The notes beneath the pieces were generated by a model. It was given only the letters and a program-made list of their open reading frames with translations, had not been told where the DNA came from and searched no databases. A stretch of 64,000 nucleotides of DNA. Origin: Panorpa germanica. Its lineage: Eukaryota; Arthropoda; Insecta; Mecoptera; Panorpidae. Location of the stretch: assembly GCA_963678705.1 (NCBI GenBank), contig CAVMBN010000126.1, positions 434,001 to 498,000 of the forward strand, given 5' to 3'. Shown here piece by piece: positions 25,052 through 35,703 of this stretch. How positions within the stretch are numbered: position 1 is the first letter of the stretch; each line of letters begins with the position of its first letter. Position numbers and translations under genes: made by a program.

Positions 25052-27472
25052 ATGTCTAAATCTTTATTCGGATTTGGAAGGTAACGAAATGTGTCTTCTG
25101 TTAATATTAGGAATTTAAGAACTAATGCATATGAACTAAAGAAGCAATTATCAATTGTAAGAGGTAGTTTCAGTCAATTTGACAAAAGATTTTGTGATAG
25201 GTCCCTTGGTAAGCAGTGTACTTTCAATTGCTTTGTCGCAATATGTGTAAACGAAACTACTGCATTAAATACGTGGCATTCAGAAACTTCAAATGATATT
25301 TTAAAATTAGGAGATCGATGTTACTTAGATAATTTTGTAGGTAATCAACACGATTTGTTATTAGCTGATAAACTCAAACAAAACATCACCGTAAAAGGTC
25401 ACACATACGTCGTATATTGTGACAAATCAAAAACTCTGTGTGGTGACATTATAAATGCAAAGGCAGGTATTAATGAATTAACAATTTCATTTCTAGAATC
25501 ATTTTTCGTAGAACATGAAAAAGGACTATTTACAATTAGTAATAAAACTTTTGTTATTTTTAAAGAATCAGACTTATTTTGGGTGTTCGATTCACATCCA
25601 AGAGGTATTAAAGGACAAATTGTTTGTGAAAAAAATGGAAAATCCGTTCTTTTATGTTTTAATGACCTTCTAGATGTCATAAACTTGATTAAATTTAATT
25701 TTAGTAACTGTGAAAACACTCAATTTTCTATTGTTCCTGTTAGTATATTAAGCACTATGGACAATACTACTTTAACAGAAATAAATAATTCTTCTACTTC
25801 TGTAAACATTGAGGAAATCGTTACAACTTCCATTTATAGTTCTCCAAATCTTAATGTCTCTGAATTAGGTGTAACTGAATTCAAGTGGCCTGAACCTTAT
25901 AAAATAATGCAAGCTAATTTTAATCAAGCAAGTGATATTTTTACAAATTTTCCAAAAAATTCTTAATGTACGGCAATAGCTACATTCAGTATATGTATTC
26001 ATTCATTAATTGCATTAAATAACTGGACCACTCACGTATTAGACTATATTTTAATACTAGGAGACAATTGCTATCGAAAAAATTTAAAACCCGGTTGTCA
26101 CCCATTTTTATTGATCGAAGAGATTAATCCAATTATATCGATTGGTAATGGTACATGTAAAATTAGTCATGATCTTATGAACACTGCACAAGGTGATCTT
26201 AATATATTAACAGGAGACTTTTTAGAAAAATACTTTAAAAAATACAACAACGGGCTATTCACTACTTGCAGTCAAACATTTGCAATCTTTAAACATAACA
26301 GTCTTTTTTGGATCTTTGATTCCCACTCAAGGGGTTTAAAGGGACAATCTACTTCAAATTCTAATGGCAAAGCAGTACTTTTGTGTTATAAATATGTAAC
26401 TGATTTAGTCGACTTGATTAAATACAATTTTCAGAATTCTGCGGGTTCTTTATTATTTACAATTAACCCAATTACCATAACAAGTATTACAGGTAATATT
26501 AATATTTCAGAAATTTGTGAATATTCTTACTCAAAGTTTACCAGTGAAATTAGTGAAATAAGTGCCAATATAAATAGTGATGGTGTAATATGTGATAATG
26601 TAGCATGTGATATTTTAGTAAGTGATTATAATGTGCAGTTAAATAAATTAGAAAAAGTTAGTGATACAATATTGTCAATAGAAGAAAACCAAGGAGGATG
26701 TACTATATTAAAAACAAGAGTAAGTGAAAGGCTCTTAAAAAAGGCGAAACAAGCCGAATGTGTACGAAGGAAAACAATATTGGAATCTCAATGTGATGAA
26801 GACAAAAATAAACGCTTACAAAAACAGATTTTAAGAAATAGGGATAATTTTAGTAAAGAAACTAAAGGTGAAAGGCAAAAAAGATTAAAAGAACTGAAGA
26901 CATATTTTGAAAAGAAATTAGACAGCGAAACAAGTGAGTTAAAACAAATTCGTTTAAAAGAACAGGCGTTGAGAGATAGCAACAGATTTCGAATAGAAAC
27001 GCTTGACAAAAGAAAAAGAAGACTAGAGAAACTGAAAGCAGATTTTAAGAAGAAATTAACTAAGGAAACGAATGAATTAAAACAAATTCGCTTAAAAGAT
27101 CAGGCGGTTAGAGATACCAAAAGATTCAGAAGAGAAACGCCTGACAAAAGAAAAAGAAGACTAGAGAAACTGAAAGCAGATTTTAAGAAGAAATTCAATA
27201 ATGAAACAAGTGAATTAAAACAAATTCGCTTAAAAGAACAGACGGTGAGAAATAGCAGGAGATTCAGAAGAGAAACGCCTGACCAAAGAAGAACAAGACT
27301 AGAGAAACTGAAAGTAGATTTGAAGAAGAGATTTATTTTGGAAACAAGACACGCAAGACAAGTTCGTCTAAAGAAGCTGAATTTAATAAACAAAAAGCGA
27401 TTGTTACAGGAAAGTACAAAAGAAAAATACAGAAGAAAAAAAAAATATTATTTCGCAAAAGAATTAGGTTAG
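25052..27472 (+). pseudogene. Helitron polyprotein, N-terminal part: tandem cysteine protease domains and charged repeats
   Basis: ATG 25052 opens a frame interrupted by TAA at 25082 and TAA at 25964. Domain 1 (about 25130-25760) has a candidate nucleophile in GKQCTFNCF (Cys codon 25217) and an Asp-His pair in FDSHPRG (about 25586). Domain 2 (about 25920-26500) repeats the layout: Cys codon 25967, FDSHSRG near 26318, GKAVLLCY. This arrangement resembles the herpesvirus tegument-type cysteine protease (peptidase C76) domain known in other insect Helitron-like proteins, which would cleave ubiquitin-like conjugates or process the protein. The TAA at 25964 falls on the residue before the Cys of domain 2, where domain 1 has Gln. 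From 26900 on there are about four 46-residue repeats (138 bp), rich in Lys, Arg and Glu. A ten-A run at 27436-27445 carries a frameshift into the next part. Confidence 0.72.
26930..27330 (+). repeat. 138-bp coding tandem repeat
   Basis: LKQIRLKEQ occurs at 26939, 27077 and 27215, a spacing of 138 bp or 46 codons. Each unit is charged and likely helical or coiled coil. Such Arg/Lys/Glu repeats are common in front of animal Helitron Rep domains. Confidence 0.8.
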
Positions 27473-30400
27473 CCAGTGAAAAAGAAGAGACAAAACGCAA
27501 TAGATTAAATAATATAGCTTTGCAAAAGCAAAGCAAATTAGATAAACCGTTAGAACTTGAAACACAAAGAGAAAAGGAAACACAAAATATTGCACCATCC
27601 ATATCGCAACAAACATTCAGCACAGCCCTTCAAAAAATAGACGATGAAGCACTTGTAATACAACATAACTGTGGATTTATGAACGTTATCTGTCAATTTT
27701 GCGAAGCAACTCATTTCAAAAATGAGAAGCCAACAGATGGGAAATTTTCATTATGCTGTTCAAAAGGCAAAGTTTCAATTCCGAACTCTTCTAACCATTT
27801 TCCAGAGCTGTTAATGGAATTAATGACTAATATGCATCCCCTTTCTGCCAATTTTATGGATACCATCAGAAATTACAATAGTTCGCTTGCATTTGCTTCA
27901 TTAGGACCACATATTGATCACCGTCCAGGCACACGTGGGCCGTACTGTTTCAGGATATGTGGTCAGGTTTACCATAGAATATCATCGGCACACCCTACAG
28001 AAGGAAAACAGCCACAATATGGTCAGCTGTATATTCTAGATCCTGATGAGGCCATATGTAAAAGAATGCAAGGCGATGTTAACCGTAAATGCAAGAGACA
28101 ACTATTTGAGCAATTGGATTCTTTAATAAGAAAAGTAAATCCATACGCTGCTGCATATAAAATGATGGCTGAAGTAGAAAGAGAGGAGATTGCAAAAGCT
28201 AATATAGAAGGTAGAAACCCTTTTGATGTGCAGATGAATATTGTTCAGCAGCTCACAAAAGATCCACGGCGATACAACGTGCCGTCTACTAATGAAGTAG
28301 CTTTAATTTTTACAAGCAAAGATGGATTACCACCTTCTGATAGAGATATTTGTGTCTATCAAAAAGATGGTATTCTACGTAGCATAAATATTCTTAATGA
28401 AAATTGCTATCCAATGACTTATCCGTTGTTATGTCCAACCGGTGAACTCGGCCATTCGGAACATTTACTAAATGTTTCATTAGCAAGAAGAATTTCTCAT
28501 CGTCAATTTTATTCTAATAAACTTAGATGCACGGGCTCTTTTAATCCATTTCTTAGTGCCGGAAAACTTACTCAACAGTATATTGTTGACGCGTATTCCA
28601 AAATCGAAGGTAATAGACTTAATTTCATTCGGAACGCAAATACACAAAAGAAATTGCGGTCAGAAATGTATAATGGGTTGATGGATTACGTCAAAAATAA
28701 ACCCATTAATGAAGGAATTATACCTGGCAGAATGGTTATTTTACCAAGTACATTTGTCGGAAGTCCACGTAGCATGTCACAACATTATCTTGATGCTTTG
28801 GGAAATATTTGTAAATATGGTTCACCGGATTTGTTTATTACAATGACATGTAATCCCGAGTGGCCAGAAATTAAAAGTAATTTACTTAATAATCAACGAA
28901 CCGAAAATCTTCCCGATTTAGTTGTTAGAGTATTTCAATTAAAAGTGAAAGAACTCTTTGACGATCTATTGAAAAGACATATTTTCGGTAAGGTAACAGC
29001 TATCGTTTCTGTTATTGAATTTCAAAAACGCGGTTTACCTCACATTTACATTCTAATAATTTTAAATAATCAAAATAAAATTCGAAACACGGAACTTATT
29101 GATAAAGTTGTATCTGCAGAAATTCCAGATAGTGAAACTCATCCCATTTTATTTGATGTGGTCAAGAAATGTATGATTCACGGTCCATGTGGACCATATA
29201 ATTTAAATGCTCCATGCATGAAAGACAATAAATGCAGTAAAGATTTTCCGAAATCATTTCAAGCTTCCACTGTAAATAACAGTAACGGGTATCCTTTGTA
29301 CAGACGTCGGAATAATAATTCAAAAATTGATCTTTACACGGCAAAAGGCACTATAAAACATACAGTAGATAATAGATGGGTTGTACCATACAATAGATTC
29401 CTTTCCTTGAAATATAGATGCCACATTAATGTTGAAATTTGCGCTTCGGTTAAAAGCGTAAAATATTTATTTAAATATATATATAAGGGCCATGATTGTG
29501 CCAATGTTAAAATAACATCTGAAGGACAAGCACAATTAGACTGGGATGAAGTTTCATTTTATTTAGACGCGCGATATGTATCACCACCGGAAGCCATGTG
29601 GAGAATATTTGCATTCGATCTGCAATATAAAACACACACTATATATAGGTTAGCAGTTCATTTAGAAAACCAACAAAATATTTTATTTACTGAAGGAAAT
29701 GAAGAATCTGCATTAGCAAAGTCTTCAGAAACTACATTAACGGCTTGGTTTAAATTAAATTCAACATCGGTAGAGGCTAAAACTTATTTGTATACGGAAA
29801 TACCCGAACATTACATTTTTGATCGCAAAAAGACATGGACTTTAAGACAGCGCATAAGTTATTTGATAATTCCGAGAATGTATAGTGTTAGTCCTAAAGA
29901 AGGTGAAAGGTTTTATTTAAGGTTATTGTTGCTTTATGTACGCGGCGCTACATGTTTCAAAGACTTGCGAACTCTCAATGGAATCGAATATTCCACTTTC
30001 CACGAAACAGCAAAACAATTAGGTTTATTGAATGATGCTACTCAATGGGATCGTTGTTTAGATGATGCTTCAATTTGTAAAATGCCCAAACAGCTACGAC
30101 AGCTATTTGCTTTTATTTGCATTTTTTGCGAACCCTGCGATCCTAATTTATTATGGGATAATCATAAAGTAACTTTATGCGAGGATTATAGTTTAACTTA
30201 TAACCAAGAAACTGCGGAACAGTTAGCTATCAATGACATCATTGATATTTTTAAATTACATAATTTCAATTATACTGATTTTGGATTTCTGGAATATCAT
30301 AATGTAAATTTAGTTTTAGTTAGGGAAACATTTAACCAAACAGAAGAATTTGAGCAAGGGGTTAATTTTAGTAATCAATTAAATTCGGAACAGAAAAACG

Positions 30401-31708
30401 TATTTGATGAAATAATGCTTTGCATAAACAATGATAATGAAGAGCAAAGATATTTCTTTATTCATGGGTCGGGTGGTTCTGGGAAAACATTTCTTTATAC
30501 TGCTTTACTACACGTCGTACGTGGAATTTGATTAACTGCTATACCTGTGACTTGGACAGGGATAGCTGCGACTTTACTGAAAGCGGGGAGGACAATTCAT
30601 TCACAGTTTAAATTACCGGTTCCCCTAGATGGAAATTCAACTTCATCCATAAGGCACAACTCTATTGATGGGAAGTTATTAAAATCAGCTAAGTTAATTA
30701 TATGGGACGAGGTTACAATGGCGCCTTACTTTGCTTTAGATGTAGTAGATATGTGCCTTCGCGATTTAATGAAAAATAATAAGCCATTTGGTAATAAAAT
30801 CATTTTACTAGGAGGAGATTTTCGACAATGTCTTCCTGTTGTTAAACGCGGAACGGTTGCAGATATAGTTTCAACGTGTATTCAAAATAGCAAGTTATGG
30901 TCACTTTTCAAAATTAAGCATCATTTCAACGTGGTTATTACAACTTGGAGATGGACTAATTAATGATTGTCCAGGTAGTGTAGTAAACATGGTTAAAATT
31001 CCAAATAAATTCATTTCCGCCAAACCTTTAGTCGATGAAATATACGGCGATATTAATTTAGTTACTCTTGATGAATTAAAATCTCGCGTTATTTTATGTC
31101 CATTAAATGAAGACACACTACAGATTAATGAAAAAAATTTAAATTTATTGGATGGGGAACAAATTTGCTCTTTAAGTCATGACTCTGTTTTAACTGATTC
31201 TGATACAGAACAAAATCATTTCCCAGTAGAATTTTTAAATAGTTTGACACCATCAGGTATGCCTCCACATAAATTAAATTAAAAAATAGGTGCAATCATA
31301 ATGCTTTTAGGAAATATGAATGCTAATAGTGGACTTTGCAATGGAACCCGTTTAATTGTAAAACATATCTATACATCTGTAATAGATGCAGAAATAATTA
31401 CTGGAAGTCACACCGGTGATCGCGCTCTTATTCCTAAAATAGTGTTAGCTCCTTCTGATATAAATCTTCCATTTATACTTAAAAGAGTTCAGTTTCCTGT
31501 TCGATTAGCATTTAATAAATCACAAGGTCAAACTTTTGAAAAAGTAGGTGTTTTATTACGGGAAGCCGTTTTTACTCATGGCCAATTATATGTCGCGTTT
31601 TCAAGGGTTAAATCATCCAATAATTTAAAAATTGAAACATTAACTTCTGTTACTAAATCAAAGAAGGATACATTTACTTCCAATGTTGTAAAAATGTACT
31701 TCTATTAG
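27473..31708 (+). pseudogene. Helitron Rep-helicase, broken
   Basis: Continues the protease frame after the A-run shift; the clearest open part is 27520-30528. A CxxC-type zinc segment (ICQFCEATHF) lies near 27690 and a Helitron N-terminal domain follows. The Rep HUH box reads GLPHIYILII at about 29035, so the second His is Tyr (TAC). The two-tyrosine box is kept (KYLFKYIYKGHD, about 29460). The Pif1-type helicase follows: Walker A HGSGGSGKTF (about 30465), Walker B IIWDEVTMAP (about 30700), GGDFRQCLPVV, FNKSQGQTFEKVG and LYVAFSRVKS. Breaks: TGA 30529-30531 in frame, a small deletion with frameshift near 30920, and TAA 31280-31282 in frame. Intact family members nick, unwind and transfer the element by rolling circle; this copy cannot. 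Confidence 0.9.
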
Positions 31709-31828
31709 AATAGATACCTCCAAATTATTCGAAATTATTTACTTTTTGCTATTTCATCTGCTATTCGAGTTTTATAAGTAATAATATTATAATTCATCAT
31801 GTTCAGGTCAAATAATAGTGTCCTTAAA

Positions 31829-33060
31829 TTTTAGATTCTCTTTACGTATTTTTCTTTTAGCAGTCATTTGTTAAACAAATACTCTAATCGGGAGAGTGAG
31901 ATTATCATTTAATTGCTTCTAGATAGATATAATTGAGATTTATTTTTTAAGTTCTCATTATTTTTTTATTATATAGTTCACATTAATTTTTACTTAATTA
32001 AACTATTAACCTTAAAAACCTTCCATCGTCTTTACGATTCGAAATTATTTAATCTTTGCGATTTCACCTGTTTTCCGTGTTTTATAAGTAATGATGTTTT
32101 ATTTTATCAGTTTTAACCCAAATAGTGCTTTAAATTTTAGATTCTCTTTAAGTATTTTTCTATTGGCTTTCATTTGTTAAACAAATACTCTGGTCGGGAG
32201 AGTGAGATTATCATTTAATTGCTTTTAGATAGGTATAATTAAGATTTATTATTTAAGTTCTTATTATTATTTTATTATTTTCCCTTAAATTTTAGATTCT
32301 CTTTACGTATTTTTCTATTGGCTTTCATTTGGTAAACAAATACTCTGGTCGGGAGAGTGAGATTATCATTTAATTGCTTTTGGATAATATAATAATAGAT
32401 AATATAATTGAGATTTATTATTTAAGTTCTTATTATTATTTTATTATTTACCCTTAAATTTTAGATTCTCTTTACGTATTTTTCTATTGTCTTTCATTTG
32501 GTAAACAAATACTCTGGTCGGGAGAGTGAAATTATCATTTGATTGCTTTTAGATAGGTATAATTGAGATTTATTATTTAAGTTCTTATTATTATTTTATT
32601 ATTTGCTCTTAAATTTTAGATTCTCTTTACGTATTTTTCTATTGGCTTTCATTTGTTAAACAAATACTCTGGTCGGGAGAGTGAGATTATCATTTGATTG
32701 CTTTTAGATAGGTATAATTGAGATTTATTATTTGAGTTCTCATTTTTATTTTATTATTTACCCTTAGATGAAAGTGTTATATATATTATATCGTGCGTAC
32801 CAAGTGATGTACTCTTTGCCATTTTACCTGCCTTTCGTGTTTACTTAGTAATAGTGTTATATTTCATTGTTTTCAAGCCAAATAGTAGTGTTCTTAAATT
32901 TTAAATTCTCTTTCCGTATTCTTCTTTTAGCAGTCATTTGTTAAACAAATACTCTGATCGGGAGAGTGAGATTATCATTTAATTGCTTTTAGATAGGTAT
33001 AATTGAGATTTATTATTTAAGTACTCATTATTACTTTATTATTAACTTTTAGATGTAAGT
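31829..33060 (+). repeat. Long-period tandem repeat with a palindromic core
   Basis: Six copies of a block of about 155 bp, with AACAAATACTCT near 31871, 32177, 32331, 32503, 32657 and 32941. Most carry ATTTGTTAAACAAAT, a perfect palindrome, followed by TCGGGAGAGTGAGATTATCA. Closest spacings are 154 and 172 bp. Confidence 0.85.
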
Positions 33061-34722
33061 GTTATATATATTATATTGTATGTTATTGGCATTTTAATTG
33101 TTTTCAGATTACCACATATCCTTTTATGAATTCTTTCCTTTTTATAATCCTATGTTGGTTCTCTCCTCTCCCGACAACGAAGTTTCAAATTTATAAAATT
33201 CAGTCATCGCTGGTGTTGTCGCATGATTTATTTGATAACGTTTAGAAAAATACTCTTATTTACAAATCATTAATCGTAAAATTTTTAACTGTAGTCTAAT
33301 GTGTAATAATTGTTACCAGATCAGTATTTTTATTACAACGTTTGCAGATAAATTAACTAAAAAGAATATTTCCTTTTTAAATTCTAAATTATGCTTTCAT
33401 ATTATTAATTATTAATACGAATTTTGCTATTACAAATAATTAACATTAAATATTAATATTAATATAGTATATATTAAGTTTTAAGTCTTTGCAACTAAGA
33501 AGTGTATAAAGTGTGTCTAGACCTACCAGTATTAAAGAATCATTTGTCTGAAATTCGTTAAAAAGTAACCTAAAATACCTTTATGACACAATTATATATA
33601 TCATCATGATGATACAATCATATCATTATGCTGAGATTCTTTAAAATGCTAACATAACATTCTCAGGTATTATGCTTTTTAAATAGATTTTTAAACAAAT
33701 GAATTATTACGTTTGATGTTGCAAAACATTATTTTTGTGTTTAATTTTTGTGAAATAACTACTACAAACATTATTACTATTCTATATTATCATTTTATTA
33801 AAAATAAATACAATATATTCTTCATGTTGTTTAAGACGATCATGCAAGTACGATGTAAATTAATGTTATTGTAATTTACAGAGCGAAAAAAGGGCCGTAG
33901 CAATAAGAAGATTTTAGTTGATCGTGTATATTTATAAAATACAACAAAGACCCGGCTTACGGGAAATTCATTATCTATTATTCTGATAAACAATTCAATG
34001 AAGCAGATATTGGTGCTGTTCATCACATGTACAAACTGTAAGTGCATAATTTATTTGTTTTGCATTCAGTACATTTTCTTTATTTATTTATTAAGAATGC
34101 TTCTTTTAGGAGGGGAATAATAAAGTGCTACTATTTAAAATGCTAAACCTGGAATAGTAATGAGATAATAACCGCCAACATCACAGAAGATTACTGTCCT
34201 ACTATCACAGAAGATGTTATATCCACACCGATTAAGGCATGACAATCTGAAACGACAGCGCGTTAATAGCTATACGTTTATGAAGAAACAACAAGAAAGA
34301 TAACAACATAAAAAATACAAATAATTCTGTTTACTGGTCAATGAAGAAATAAATTTAATTATGTATATTAAAGTGTACGAAAAATGAAGACGATGTATAT
34401 AAATATATAATTAATATACGAGTATTTAACAGAAATATTAAAATTTAATTATGAAACATTTAAAAATTATTATAAAATTAGAATTTTAAATTTTTTTGAT
34501 ATGATATAATAAGTAAATCCTGTAGAATATTTGTTCCAATAAGCAATTTTAAAGTAGTAAATCATATTATAAGATGAAATACAACATCTTCATTTTAAAA
34601 TATTTATTCATTTTATGTACGAGTATGATATCTCAAAAATAGCGACAGTGCTTTTCTAATTTTAATATGAAAATGAAATTACGTATTACTTTATGAAATT
34701 CAAATAATATATATTAAATAGA
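33061..34722. other. H2 3' non-coding part
   Basis: AT-rich. The minus-strand open stretch at 33790-34047 has no recognisable features. Nothing else was identified before the terminus. Confidence 0.5.
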
Positions 34723-34744
34723 CGTCGACGGGGGTAAAAGCTAG
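34723..34744 (+). terminator. H2 3' terminus with collapsed hairpin
   Basis: Reads CGTCGACG, then GGGGTAAAAGCTAG. H3 and H5 have CGTCGCTTGCGACG at this place; H2 lacks the six bases that provide part of the stem and the loop. Confidence 0.7.
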
Positions 34745-35534
34745 TCCTATATTATAATGTTCCAACTGTATGTTTATATTCTTATATGTTTATATTCTTA
34801 TATGTTTGGTACTGAATTTTGTATGGCAGCGCGAAAACGGCTCCGGCGATCTTTTAAAAATTTCCTATTTCGTAGAGAAAAAAATTCTAAGACTTTTGGC
34901 GTCCCCGGATTTTTCCCTGAATTTCCTGGAAACCCGTAATTTAGGAAAAAATGGAAAAAAGTGAGCCCTTTTTTGCTGTATTACTTTTAATTCGTAAATT
35001 ATAGAAAGATGAAATTTTGCATGTGTATTAAGGTATTCAATGCTGACATTTCTCAAAAATTAGAAATTCAAAAATTAAAAAAGGGTGGGTTGAAGAAATT
35101 CGGGGGCCCGGTAGGAAACGTCAAAGAAAGTTCATATTCTAAATTCTAGAATAATTAAGTATATTATCAATAATAGAAAATTCAAAATTTTATTTGGGGC
35201 ACGGGGGACAATATTTTTCGAATGTAAAAATTGTGCTAGAAAGTTGAAATTTTGTATATAGGCTAACCTTGGTAACTTATTTACTAATCAAAAAAAATCC
35301 CAAATTTTGAAAAAAAGTTGGTCAAATAACGCATAAATTGAAAATATTTTTTATTTTAATATAAAAAATATATTTTCTTGGTCAGTTTGTATGAAAAATT
35401 AATTGTTATTATATGTAAAATTAAATAGGACGAGTTTATTTATTATTCCAATTTAAAAATGGAATTAAATTTTGACATGAAATTCAAGCCACACACAAAA
35501 AACAGACGTCGCTTGCGACGGGGGTAAAAGCTAG
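34745..35534 (+). mobile_element. Helitron H3, 790-bp non-autonomous
   Basis: Starts TCCTATATTATAATGTTCC and ends in hairpin CGTCGCTTGCGACG (35507-35520), then GGGGTAAAAGCTAG. It is the first 780 bp of H2 joined to an intact terminus. It shares the GTTTGGTACTGAATTTTGTA block and the GGGGGCCCGGTAG segment with H2 and H5. No coding. Confidence 0.82.
35507..35534 (+). terminator. Helitron 3' terminus of H3
   Basis: Perfect stem CGTCGC/GCGACG with loop TT, spacer and CTAG. The next TC starts at 35535. Confidence 0.78.
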
Positions 35535-35582
35535 TCCTATATTATAATGTTCCAACTGTTTAAATCTATTCTTATATTCTTA
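35535..35582 (+). mobile_element. 48-nt Helitron 5' fragment between H3 and H4
   Basis: Begins TCCTATATTATAATGTTCC like H2 and H3 but stops at CTTA, where H4 starts with TC. Either H4 inserted A|T into another H2-type 5' end, or H4's own 5' end is chimeric. Confidence 0.55.
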
Positions 35583-35668
35583 TCTACCTATTATAATGTT
35601 CGTAATGTTCCAATTTAACATGGAAAACCCATGAGAACTCATAGATATTTATATAGAGCGTTATATAT

Positions 35669-35703
<35 letters not shown>

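Larger units (their letters stand above)
21393..34744 (+). mobile_element. Helitron H2, 13.35 kb, coding unit of the array
   Basis: Starts TCCTATATTATAATGTTCC directly after H1's CTAG and ends GGGGGTAAAAGCTAG directly before H3. Its first 780 bp are shared with H3 and H5. It holds the remains of a protease-Rep-helicase gene (25052-31708) and a tandem repeat. Its 3' hairpin has lost its loop. Confidence 0.8.

Noticed and set aside
25399..25719. 106-codon minus-strand frame in the Helitron protease region
   Set aside because: Antisense to the clearly conserved protease domain 1.
31829..33060. Possible CRISPR-like array
   Set aside because: Repeats and intervals are both similar between units, with long AT-rich units in a eukaryotic Helitron; this is a minisatellite.
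33790..34047. 85-codon minus-strand frame
   Set aside because: Lies in the non-coding 3' part of H2 with no motif, no start context and no related copy.
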